DNA of 64,000 nt from Antedon mediterranea. Taxonomy: Eukaryota; Echinodermata; Crinoidea; Comatulida; Antedonidae. The stretch covers positions 26,878,101 to 26,942,100 of the forward strand of contig NC_092677.1 of NCBI RefSeq assembly GCF_964355755.1. Reading direction: 5' to 3'. Shown here piece after piece: positions 56,501 to 64,000 of this stretch. Under the pieces are notes generated by a model. It was not told the origin of the DNA, searched no databases, and worked only from the letters and a program-made list of their open reading frames with translations. Position 1 is the stretch's first letter, and each line of letters opens with the position of its first letter. The position numbers and the translations under genes are program-made.

Positions 56501-59500
56501 ACAGAATTGCTCTTGTACTCGTGATGACTATGAATGGTATGTTAGTAATAGAGGGTGCTATTGTCTAAATTGTTTAAACCTCTATCAAACTAGTTTGACA
56601 AAAAAGTATGATGTGCCCAAAATATGGTGGTGATATGCCTAAATATGGTAGTGATAAGCCTAAATATGGTAGTGATATGCCTAAATATGGTAGTGATATG
56701 CCTAAATATGGTGGTGATATGCCTAAATATGGTAGTGATATGCCTAAATATGGTAGTGATATGCCTAAATATGGTAGTGATATGCCTAAATATGGTGGTG
56801 ATATGCCTAAATATGGTAGTGATATGCCTAAATATGGTAGTGATATGCCTAAATATGGTGGTGATATGCCTAAATATGGTGGTGATATGCCTAAATATGG
56901 TAGTGATATGCTTAAATATGGTAGTGATATGCCTAAATATGGTAGTGATATGCCTAAATATGATGGTGGTATGCCTAAATATGGTGGTGATATGCCTAAA
57001 TATGGTGGTGATATGCCTAAATATGGTAGTGATATGCCTAAATATGGTAGTGATATGCCTAAATATGGTAGTGATATGCCTAAATATGATGGTGGTATGC
57101 CTAAATATGGTGGTGATATGCCTAAATATGGTGGTGATATGCCTAAATATGGTAGTGATATGCCTAAATATGGTAGTGATATGCCTAAATATGGTAGTGA
57201 TATGCCTAAATATGGTAGTGATATGTCCATATATGGGCACATCACATTTTTTTGTCACATAAAGTTTGATAGTGTAGACAAAGCTTCAGACTAATGTTTC
57301 TTCTTTCTATACTATTATGTAATTCATAACATATTTTATCTAACATATAAACTATTACATTTTTGTTTTCAGTGATGCAGGCTATAGAGAACATGAGTAT
57401 TGGGATGGACTGAGTCACTGTGACTATGACCCCTCTAGTGGAATTGACCCTGCTCAACTACCCGTACCCTGTCCAGAAGGCACAACATATTATCGAACTA
57501 GAGGGTAAGACCTAGTTTAGTATTTGTATTTTATGTAGTTGACTTCATTGGTCAAAAGTTGTAGCTTGTTGGTTAACGTGCTTGCCTTCCAATCTCAAGG
57601 TTCAGGGTTCAATCCTGTCTTAGTGCTCGTGTTGTAACTCACGACTCTTTTAACTCCACTCCCTAAGCCTCAAATGAGACTTAGTTTATAAGCATGAGAA
57701 ATTATAAAATAGTTTATCCATCCTGTAATTGCCGAGTTTGTGCTTGTGTGGGGAAAAAAAACATTTTTTTAAAACAGTTTTCCTTCACCAACGTTCACCA
57801 AGTAAGCTACAATGATCATAATGAACATTAGTCTTCATTAGAGAGAAAAGTACAGATCAGTGTTGTTGGGGCTCTCTAGAATACATTACCCTGGTCATTT
57901 TTTGGATCAACATGTTCAGGATGGAGTTGTGGCTTGGTGGTTTAGATGCTTGGCTACTAATCCTAGGTTCAAATCCAGTCATATAACAAGGTTTTTTTCT
58001 CATGACTGAACAACTGCACTCCCAAAGACTTGTAATAAGACTTTGTTTAGGTAGAGCATCTTGTGTATATGTTTGTCTTGTGAACAGGATTGCCACCTTT
58101 AAGAAGATAGTGAATGAATTCGCTTATGGTTATCCTTGATAATTTGCCTAAATATATAAAAACAAAAACAGGATTTGAGGTTGGAATCATGAATTCTAAC
58201 ATTCAGAAAACTTGCCTGTCTGAAGTTGAAGAAATACATGTTTACTATACGGACAGACATAACATTTGCTATGTGTTTGTGTTTAGCTATCGTCGGGTAG
58301 AAGGAGATACATGCACTGGAGGTGAAGACTACCAGTATGACCCAATCCCAAGCTTGTGTCCTGTGGCAGGTAAGTGTCTAAGCCCTGTCTACACTATCAA
58401 ACTTTATGTGACAAAAAAAATGTGATGTGCCCATGGAAACGATCATATTACAATTTGGGCATATCACTACCATATTTGGCCACATCACACTTTTTTTGTC
58501 AAAGTAGTTTGATAGTGTAGACAGAACTTAAATAGTATTAGCAATAACGCTAAATACCAATCTGTGATTTAGATAAGGGCTTCAGTTGACCAGGATCAAA
58601 TGATGTTATTTTGATAAGTGCGTAGTAGCAATTGATCACTACAGTATTTGTTTAATCATTAGATATTTTGTCAATCAATTCTCGCACATCTTCTCAGATA
58701 GATTTGTTAAATGAATTTAAATGTTAACCACTTATGATGGTCATTTATGATGGTCACTTATGATGGTCATTTATGATGGTCACTTATGATGGTCATTTAT
58801 GATGGTCACTTATGATGGTCATTTTTTTTCTTGAGACATATTTAATATATGTTATAATTTTCCTTCTAGAAAAGCAAGAGTTTATTTTATATGCGATGCG
58901 TACATCAATCAACCGGTATCTATTCAACACTCAGGAAGACAAAGTGTTAATTAGCGATCTGGAGAATGCTATTGCGATTGACTTTGATTATGATGATAAC
59001 TGCGTCTTCTGGGCTGACATAGCAACAGATCAAATTATAGTAAACACCATTTTTTAACGTACAGTGGATTTTAAAGCTTTAAAAAATGTGATGTGCTCAT
59101 ATATGGACACGATGAGGTCATATCACTACCACATTTAAGAATATCACTACCATATTTGGGCACATCACACTTTTTTTGTCAAACTAGTTTGATAGTGTAG
59201 ACAGAGCTTAAGAATTGATAAGTGCGATTTTGTTTGTTTATATAATAAATATTGTGATCAGTGACACTAATTATATTGTTTATTCTTCCTCAACAGAGAC
59301 TTTGTTTTGATAGTGACGGCGAAAAACAAGTTATAGTTGAATCCAACTTGGACACAGTTGAAGGTCTTGCTTACGATTGGATCGGAGAAAACCTTTACTT
59401 TATGGATTCAGGAACAAACGCTGTCGAAGTTTGCCGTAAAGATGGTTCATTTAGACGTCAACTGTTCAATAGTACGGATCAACCTCGGGCGATTGTGCTA

Positions 59501-62500
59501 GACCCCAAGCGCGGGTAAGTTCAGCTTCTTTATTTGACCAGCCTTCTCCAAGCTGATCTTCGTATTACCTGTGTCTGTAAATAGGCTGGCCCGCCACAAG
59601 ATTTCTATCTTCTTGGGCACTGCCTACTTCCTCTTATTGATAACTGTATACTTTTTTATTATCAATTGACTTGTTATATATTTTACTGGAATTTATTATG
59701 TTTACCTCATTTTCTTGAAGGAAGAAATAAATGTTAAGTTAAATTGAATAAGTTTGACTAGCTCTCCCATCCTCACCTCCATCTATACATTGAGTGACAC
59801 TCCAGTTGGAGTTTTTCAATTACATAATCAAAAAAAAAATAATCGCTTTCCTCACTTTTGAGAGTTTTATGTAATATTGCTTTAAAAAGATTCTAAAACT
59901 GGCTGAAATCTTAAAATTATATTTTGTTGTCTTTGTTCACCATATTTGGGAAAAAATATAACTGTGATATCACAGTCTATTTTTAGCCAAAATGGTATGA
60001 TGCAATAAACAATGTGTATGATTATCAAAAAAAAGGTTGCTTTACAATTTCATAAACAGATTTAGAGAGTAAACAAACTGTAGTTACTGCAGTAATTGCA
60101 GTGAAATATTTATTTTAATGATCTCTTTAGCATTTCTCATCTATTTCTCTTGTTTTCGACAGAGTGATGTACTGGACAGATTGGGGAACTGAACCTAGTA
60201 TTAGTATAGGGGACATGGATGGTCGAAATCTCAAAGTTATTGTCAGTACAAATATACATTGGCCCAACGGTATTACCATAGACGATACGACTAACAGGCT
60301 GTACTGGACAGACGCTTATTACGATCGCATCGAAACATCCGATCTGAATGGTGAACACCGCACAGTTCTCATCTCTCAGAATGTCCCTCATCCATATTCA
60401 ATAGCTGTTTTTAAGGTAATGCTACTTGGGTATTGTTACCATTCACTGTCTATAATTGATTTATTCTGTCTGAGTGACACTTCTCATTGAGGAAGATGTT
60501 TACCTTATTTGTGATATATTGCATTTGACCACCACTAACATAGGTACATTTACAATATACACACACTCAGTACTGTTGTCCTATCAGGCTATTAAAGTAA
60601 CATAATTAGGGCCAGGGTGCACCAGCCCCTCAGGGCAAGCAGCCCTCCTCATATCAAGCAGCCCCTTCTTTGGTGCACCAGCCCCTCAGGGCAAGCAGCC
60701 CCTTCTTTGGTGCACCATCCCCTCCTCATATCAAGCAGCCCCTCCTTCAGCGCACCCACACTGCTCCATACAAATGTATAGCATAATCTTTTTGGAAACA
60801 TTACAGGATAAGATTTATTGGGATGACTGGTCAGATCGTGCCATTCTGTATGCTGATAAGACTAATGGAGCAAACAAGGCCACATTCCTAGAGGACAAAA
60901 CTGGAATTATGGACTTAAAAATTCTTTCTCACACATCACAACAAGGTACATGTTTTGTTCCCACATCATAACTTTGGTCATTATCTTTTATTGGAACAAA
61001 TTCTCATTTTCGATTGATAAATACTTATATTTGTGCAGCAAAATTCAGGGGAAATACACCATAATTAGGAATTGGCGCAATATAAATGAGCTATGTTTAA
61101 CCAGCTTGCTTTCCAATTCCAAGATCCAGAGTTCAGACCTGACCTACATTAGTGTCAGTGTTGTAACTCTTAACTCCTTCTGTTCCACACACTAAGCCTC
61201 AAATTTATAAGCACGATCATTTTTAGTTGATTCATCTGTAATCCACCTTACCATCAACCTATCATCCATATTTGCAGGTACCAATCCGTGCTCAGAAAAT
61301 AATGGTGGGTGCAGTCAACTATGCCTTCCTAGGCCTGCTGGTGCTTCAGAACAGCCTGGTATCCATAGGACGTGTCTGTGTGCCGATGGCTTCAACAGAA
61401 CAGTAAATGGCTTAAATGAGCAATGCGTCTGTGGACCTAACGAGCACATGACTGCCAATGGCACTTGTATAGTAAACAGTGAGTCTGATAATAATAATAA
61501 CAAAAATAATCTCTTTCTTTCTTTCCTTCCTTTTCTTTCTTTTTATTTCTTTTCTTTTCTTTAATTGTTCACACTTCAAATACAAATAGTATAAATTCAA
61601 GCAGGTATAAATGAAATAATAAATTAATTAAAAATAAGATACTTGTACTTGCTAATCAGAGACATTTGAAAGGAGGTCAAATAAGTAAAAAACTTTAAGC
61701 TTTGACCCCCTGTAAAACTTGAGGATATGGTACATAACACTACAATCTCGCACCCTTACTTATGCTCATTTCGGGAACAATCACAGTATAGTCCCATGAC
61801 TCCTAAATATTACCAGTGCTCCTCCTATACTGGTCATATACTATGGTTTAAAATTCTTGAAAACTGTCACTATTTCTTGAATAATGTGTATATAAAATTG
61901 TTAACACTTCACTGCCTCGTCCTATGGATGCAATTGTGTTATTTGTCTGTTTTGTGTTTTCAGAACATGGATCATGTAACCCATCACAGTTCTCCTGTGC
62001 CAATGGTCAATGTATTCCAAGTTTATGGAAATGCGATCGTGACGACGATTGTGGAGATATGTCAGATGAAAGAGATTGTCGTAAGTGTTTCAACATATTT
62101 TAATATAGTCTATTACTTGGCTATAATAGTGGTCTGGCGAAATCATCATTCATTTGTTTTTTACTTATTTGACCTCCTTAATGTTACAGCATGGAATGCA
62201 TGCCACTCGGATGAGTTCACGTGCGGAGATGGTACTTGTATTCCCGCTCGCTGGATCTGTGACTACGAAGAGGATTGTGCTGATGGAAGCGACGAAATAG
62301 AATGTGGTGAGTTTAAAGACAAAACCTTCAGCTCTGTCTGGAGAAATACGTTCTCCATGGTCTACACTATCAAACTTTATGTGACAAAAAAGTGTGATGG
62401 GCCCATATATGGACATGGTGACATAATACTACCATATATGGGCACATCACACTTTTTTCTTCACATAAAGTTTGATTGGGCAGACAGTGCTTTAGACCTC

Positions 62501-64000
62501 CAATACAGTAGATTAATATTTTATCAAACTATGCACATTTTGTCGTTTCAAAGCAAATATATTTTACCAAATGGAAGAAATCCTGGAACTTTCATTTCTG
62601 AACTTGTTGTGGTCTACAGGTTGCTCAGTTTAATCAGACCAAGTAACTAAATGTAAATTAGGCCCATTTATTCAGTGCAAATTAGGCCCATTTATTTAGT
62701 GCGAATTAGGCCCATTTATTCAGTGCGATGGGCCTAATTCGCACATTTATGTAAACCAAATGTAACATTTTATATGTATATTTTGTTAGAATCGGTAACG
62801 TGTGAAGATAACAAGTTTCTATGCAACAACGGGAAGTGCATTCCAGAGATTTGGGTTTGTGATTTTGATAACGATTGTGGCGACTATTCAGACGAGGACG
62901 ACGAGCAGTGCAGACATAGTAATATCATCCTTTATTTTTGTATAGTATATTTTTGCATATTCAATGCAGTATTATATCCAAAAACCGTTGTCTGACAGAT
63001 AATTTGAATATATTTTGCTTTAAATTACATTTTTTTCAGGTAAATGATTTTTTTTTCATTTCAGTTTTTGGTCAAAGTGAATAACTATATTGTGTGAAAT
63101 TAAAATGGCATATTGAAAATATATTTTTTTAGGGGACAATGTATCTTTAATTAGAAATACAAAACAATAAAATGAGAATTGATTTTGTTTTTAGCCACGA
63201 CAGTGTATCCCGGTAGTTGCTCACCCACTCAATTTCAGTGTGATAACGGTCGGTGTATTCGGTTGAGCTGGGAATGTGACGGGGATAACGATTGCCTAGA
63301 TTACTCTGATGAGCGATTCTGTACTGGTTAGTCACATTTTATTTTAATTGGTTTCATTCACATTTATTTGAAACAGTCCCAAGAAAAAAAAAAAACATTT
63401 TAAACAAAAAGTTAAATGGTAACAATAAATAGGAGTTGTTTTTAGGGGTTGGAAATAGAAGTAAAAGAACTTGTCTTATACCAACCGCTAAACAGAAAAA
63501 GACAAAGAAACAAAGCTCTACATGTCATATCATTTGCTAATTTTAGACAATAATTAATAATTATAAAATATTCAAAAATCAAATTTTACTACGACACATT
63601 ATGATTGTATTTGGAAACAGATTGATTAAATATTTTAGTTTTTAGTTGTTTCTGTAGACAGTTCATTCCATAACGAAAACAAAAAAGAAGCTGATGCTAT
63701 TATTGGTGTGATGTCAAAATAGCTACTAGCAATCTCAATGCCATGCTTATGATGAAAGTCAGGATTGAACCTCTTTCTCTATGTTGGACCCTCACAATTA
63801 GAGCTTTTCTATAAGTTATTATTATTATTATAGAAGAAAATGTCACTGTGTTTTTAGGAATAAATTAATTTTTAATTGAATGTGAAACTACAGACTAATT
63901 GAATCCAATGTCTTTATCCGATACAGTTGAGCCATCATGTTTAGGCTACCAGTTCACGTGCGACAGCGGACAGTGTATTTACGGAATCTACAAGTGTGAC
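44272..64000 (+). CDS. SORL1: SORL1 / SORLA (LR11) orthologue, 5' 24 exons, truncated by the window end
   Basis: Type I endosome-Golgi sorting receptor that binds retromer in mammals. Exons: 44272-44535, 47559-47792, 48202-48363, 48720-48787, 48968-49142, 52195-52293, 52849-53018, 53185-53389, 54897-55079, 55335-55423, 55839-56014, 56347-56536, 57373-57504, 58287-58369, 58870-59039, 59297-59514, 60163-60415, 60807-60945, 61278-61478, 61964-62080, 62190-62306, 62790-62918, 63195-63326, 63927-64000. They join in frame to 3780 nt (1260 residues of about 2200 expected). Order: signal peptide, propeptide with SRRRR furin site, VPS10p with Asp boxes, 10CC, YWTD propeller, EGF-like, LDLa repeats 1-5. 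Close similarity to vertebrate SORLA throughout, for example [13 protein letters not shown] and FYHSPADN. The remaining LDLa repeats, FnIII domains, membrane segment and tail lie beyond the window. Confidence 0.96.
45751..46294. mobile_element. MITE-D (CCGGAG-rich foldback element)
   Basis: The ends TACCCCTTTCACACCAAAA and TTTTGGTGTGAAAGGGGTA are inverted repeats. Next to them are clustered CTCCGGAGACACTCCGGAG palindromes and internal copies of GGTGTGAAAGG at 45823, 45924 and 46209. About 544 bp, no coding capacity, in SORL1 intron 1. Confidence 0.85.
46400..46568. mobile_element. MITE-A copy
   Basis: CTAAAGCTCTGTCTACACTA and GTGTAGACAGAGCTTTAG are a matched pair of ends. One of the best preserved copies. 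Confidence 0.9.
46948..47074. mobile_element. MITE-A copy, degenerate ends
   Basis: AAAGCTCTGTCTGCACTATC at the left, CAGACAGAGC-like right end after loss of the inner repeat. Confidence 0.75.
47138..47230. repeat. AAT microsatellite with a dispersed repeat tail
   Basis: (AAT)n then GATTTATACAGCGCACATAT and GTGCTCAAGGCGCTTG. The same tail follows an AAT run at 52671-52735, and a relative is at 19665-19735. It looks like the 3' end of a retroelement. Confidence 0.65.
47559..56014 (+). CDS. SORL1: SORL1 exons 2-11: VPS10p domain
   Basis: The ten-bladed ligand-binding propeller. Asp-box-like motifs appear in order: [48 protein letters not shown]. Blocks such as NDSHNEL, HWAGENS, YHSPADN and TEPGEK match vertebrate SORLA. 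All ten exons keep phase. Introns carry MITE-A copies, a 40-bp array and an 82-bp satellite. Confidence 0.92.
47812..47935. repeat. GGT-rich simple sequence at the start of SORL1 intron 2
   Basis: Irregular GGTGGTTGTTGGTGGTGG runs begin 20 bp after the exon 2 donor. Runs of G on the transcribed-sense strand could form G-quadruplex-like structures; that is inference. Confidence 0.8.
48005..48070 (-). repeat. Penelope-type terminal motif with hammerhead-like core
   Basis: On the minus strand: CCTGAGGATG, then CTCAAAGTATATTGATC forming an imperfect hairpin, then GAAACGTC and CTCAACAGTTC. CTGAGGA fits the hammerhead box CUGANGA and GAAACGTC fits GAAA plus a GUC site. Helix II has one mismatch and helix III is minimal, so this copy may be inactive. 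The motif also appears at 27725-27835. Confidence 0.45.
48410..48571. mobile_element. MITE-A copy
   Basis: ATCTCTGTCTACAGTATCAA at the left, CTAGTTTGATAGGGTAGGC at the right. Both ends are somewhat mutated. Confidence 0.8.
49165..49580. repeat. Tandem array of about 40-bp units derived from a MITE-B end, SORL1 intron 5
   Basis: AAGGTCTGTTCATACTAGGA followed by TGATAAAGCTCTTT recurs about ten times. The motif matches the MITE-B terminal sequence (AAAGGCCCATTTACACTAGG, then ACGATAA), so the array appears to have grown from an element end. Confidence 0.85.
50935..51085. repeat. 11-bp tandem repeat (ATTTTAATCCT), about 13 copies
   Basis: CCTATTTTAAT units with CAT variants. AT-rich, in SORL1 intron 5. 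Confidence 0.9.
51985..52142. mobile_element. MITE-C copy
   Basis: TTAAGCTTGGTTCCCATTAG at the left, and inverted ACGTAAGCC / GATTGGTCAATACG segments inside. The right end is degenerate. It ends about 50 bp before SORL1 exon 6. Confidence 0.75.
52308..52464. mobile_element. MITE-A copy
   Basis: TTAAAGCTCTGTCCACACTA and TAGTGTAGACAGAGCTTAA ends. It begins 15 bp after SORL1 exon 6. Confidence 0.88.
52545..52745 (+). mobile_element. SINE 3' part with AAT tail
   Basis: GAGCATCTTGTGTACCTGTT, AGTGAATGAATCCGCTTATG and TTGCCTAAATATAT are shared with 58040-58155. Here they are followed by an AAT microsatellite and the GCGCACATATCCAC tail. Confidence 0.65.
53437..54290. repeat. 82-bp satellite, about 10 copies, SORL1 intron 8
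   Basis: TTAAGGGGACACTT recurs every 82 bp from 53441 (53523, 53605, 53687 and on). The units also contain TAAACGATGGGTTATATTGA and CAGACAACCCCTTTGTGAGA. Early units are nearly identical and later ones diverge from about 54097. The array begins 48 bp after exon 8. Confidence 0.97.
54607..54771. mobile_element. MITE-A copy
   Basis: AGCTTTGTCTACACTATCAA at the left, TTTGATAGTGTAGACAAGGC at the right, two AAATATGGTAGTGATATG units. Confidence 0.88.
55151..55289. mobile_element. MITE-A copy, left end short
   Basis: GTCTACACCATCAAAC at the left, TTTGATAGTGTAAACAGAGC at the right. In SORL1 intron 9. Confidence 0.85.
55608..55772. mobile_element. MITE-A copy
   Basis: CTAAAGCTCTGTCTATACTA at the left, TTTGATAGTGTAAACAAAAC at the right. 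In SORL1 intron 10. Confidence 0.85.
56347..58369 (+). CDS. SORL1: SORL1 exons 12-14: 10CC module
   Basis: These exons encode the cysteine-rich module that closes the VPS10p domain: [38 protein letters not shown], then [18 protein letters not shown] and [10 protein letters not shown]. Cysteine spacing follows vertebrate SORLA. The intron between exons 12 and 13 holds the expanded MITE-A array. Confidence 0.92.
56580..57290. repeat. MITE-A copy with an internal 21-bp minisatellite of about 29 units
   Basis: The left MITE-A arm (ACTAGTTTGACAAAAAAGT) and the right arm (TTTGATAGTGTAGACAAAGC) are present. Between them AAATATGGTAGTGATATG-type units repeat every 21 bp from about 56620 to 57227. Variants GGTGGTGAT and GATGGTGGT recur in blocks (for example near 56960 and 57085, 126 bp apart), which suggests six-unit higher-order duplication. 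Open frames of over 200 codons on both strands are artefacts of the 21-bp period. Confidence 0.95.
57555..57712 (+). mobile_element. tRNA-derived SINE copy
   Basis: TAGCTTGTTGGTTAACGTG and AGGGTTCAATCC are box-A and box-B-like. The tail TCAAATGAGACTTAGTTTAT is shared with 21374-21530. Confidence 0.7.
57915..58160 (+). mobile_element. tRNA-derived SINE copy with long tail
   Basis: The head TGTGGCTTGGTGGTTTAGAT and AGGTTCAAATCC is followed by AGAGCATCTTGTGTATATGT, AGTGAATGAATTCGCTTATG and TTGCCTAAATATAT. It is the fullest copy of the family whose 3' part is at 52545. Confidence 0.7.
58379..58532. mobile_element. MITE-A copy
   Basis: CTAAGCCCTGTCTACACTAT at the left, TTTGATAGTGTAGACAGAAC at the right. 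It starts 9 bp after SORL1 exon 14. Confidence 0.87.
58733..58823. repeat. 13-bp tandem repeat in alternating pairs
   Basis: TATGATGGTCATT and TATGATGGTCACT alternate, giving a 26-bp higher-order unit, about 7 units in all, just before SORL1 exon 15. Confidence 0.9.
58870..60945 (+). CDS. SORL1: SORL1 exons 15-18: YWTD beta-propeller
   Basis: LDLR class B-type repeats in order: [45 protein letters not shown]. These match the five recognisable blades in vertebrate SORLA, including the unusual [13 protein letters not shown] and [10 protein letters not shown] are also conserved. This propeller precedes the EGF-like module as in the family. Confidence 0.94.
59070..59212. mobile_element. MITE-A copy, left end lost
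   Basis: The core starts at AAAATGTGATGTGCTCATAT. The right end CTAGTTTGATAGTGTAGACA is intact. Confidence 0.82.
60610..60770. repeat. GC-rich short repeats in SORL1 intron 17
   Basis: GTGCACCAGCCCCTCAGGGC occurs twice and AAGCAGCCCC-type words five times, with CATATCAAGCAGCCCC. Locally CpG-poor and C-rich, ending close to exon 18. Confidence 0.8.
61085..61225 (+). repeat. Degenerate tRNA-like SINE
   Basis: TTAACCAGCTTGCTTTCCAA, GATCCAGAGTTCAGACC and ACACTAAGCCTCAAATTTAT match the family at 21374 and 57555 with many changes. Confidence 0.5.
61278..61478 (+). CDS. SORL1: SORL1 exon 19: EGF-like module
   Basis: [16 protein letters not shown], then TCLCADGF and QCVCGPNE, then NGTC: the cysteine pattern of the EGF-like module that follows the YWTD propeller in SORLA. 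Phase 1 at both ends. Confidence 0.92.
61964..64000 (+). CDS. SORL1: SORL1 exons 20-24: LDL-receptor class A repeats 1-5 (fifth cut by the window)
   Basis: Each exon is one repeat with phase-1 borders. CSCANG-type openings ([45 protein letters not shown]) are followed by calcium-site ends [39 protein letters not shown] and [13 protein letters not shown]. Vertebrate SORLA has eleven, so more should follow. The fifth ends at YKCD on the last base. Confidence 0.95.
62355..62493. mobile_element. MITE-A copy
   Basis: GGTCTACACTATCAAACTTT at the left, AAAGTTTGATTGGGCAGACA at the right. In SORL1 intron 21. Confidence 0.82.
62657..62745. repeat. 24-bp tandem repeat, 3 copies, with an inverted end
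   Basis: AATTAGGCCCATTTATTCAG recurs every 24 bp from 62657. The last copy runs into GATGGGCCTAATTCGCAC, an inverted match, so the end can fold back. Confidence 0.85.
62990..63153. mobile_element. MITE-E fragment (right part)
   Basis: TTTTTGGTCAAAGTGAATAA, TTAAAATGGCATAT and GGGGACAATGTATCTTTAA match the right half of 42573-42923. It lies in SORL1 intron 22. Confidence 0.7.

Noticed and set aside
56574-57294. Reading frames of about 210-228 codons on both strands ([14 protein letters not shown] and PYLGIS repeats)
   Set aside because: Artefacts of the 21-bp unit inside an expanded MITE-A in SORL1 intron 12; several frames are open at once.

Overview
The window is AT-rich nuclear DNA from an animal. 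Its genes have many small exons, long introns and GT-AG splice sites, and there is one AT-AC intron. The two recognisable proteins, URB2 and SORL1, align along their length with what I remember of the vertebrate proteins. The introns are full of short inverted-repeat elements and tRNA-derived SINEs. My best guess is an invertebrate deuterostome such as an echinoderm or hemichordate. That is inference; nothing in the sequence names the species.

Layout. (1) 1-5524: the start of an unidentified minus-strand gene, with a signal-peptide exon at 5467-5524 and two weaker downstream exons that agree in phase. (2) 7246-37870, plus strand: a complete URB2 gene (nucleolar ribosome-biogenesis protein). 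I join 26 exons into one 1501-codon frame. A 19-nt first exon is followed by a 15.5 kb intron, and intron 23 looks like a minor-spliceosome AT-AC intron. (3) 38141-43784, minus strand: a complete seven-exon gene for a 283-residue secreted or GPI-anchored protein with two immunoglobulin domains. Its 2.8 kb intron 5 is mostly a CpG-rich minisatellite. (4) 44272 to the window end, plus strand: the first 24 exons (1260 codons) of a SORL1 (SORLA/LR11) orthologue, covering signal peptide, furin-cleaved propeptide, VPS10p domain, 10CC module, YWTD propeller, EGF-like module and the first five LDL-receptor class A repeats. The rest lies beyond the window.

URB2 and the Ig gene converge, with stop codons 270 bp apart. 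The Ig gene and SORL1 diverge, with start codons 488 bp apart. The genes do not form a pathway: URB2 acts in 60S pre-ribosome assembly, SORL1 is an endosomal sorting receptor, and the Ig protein is probably a surface adhesion or recognition molecule.

The repeat content is the most distinctive part. One short inverted-repeat family (called MITE-A here) occurs about 26 times, nearly all in introns. Its internal 21-bp motif has expanded into tandem arrays in two copies, with about 9 and about 29 units. The end of a second family has become a 40-bp tandem array in a SORL1 intron. Other items are an inverted pair of tRNA-Glu-like genes with an ATC anticodon, Penelope-type motifs with a hammerhead-like core, and an 82-bp satellite. 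Exon boundaries were read by eye from splice signals, reading phase and protein similarity; no alignment or transcript data were available.
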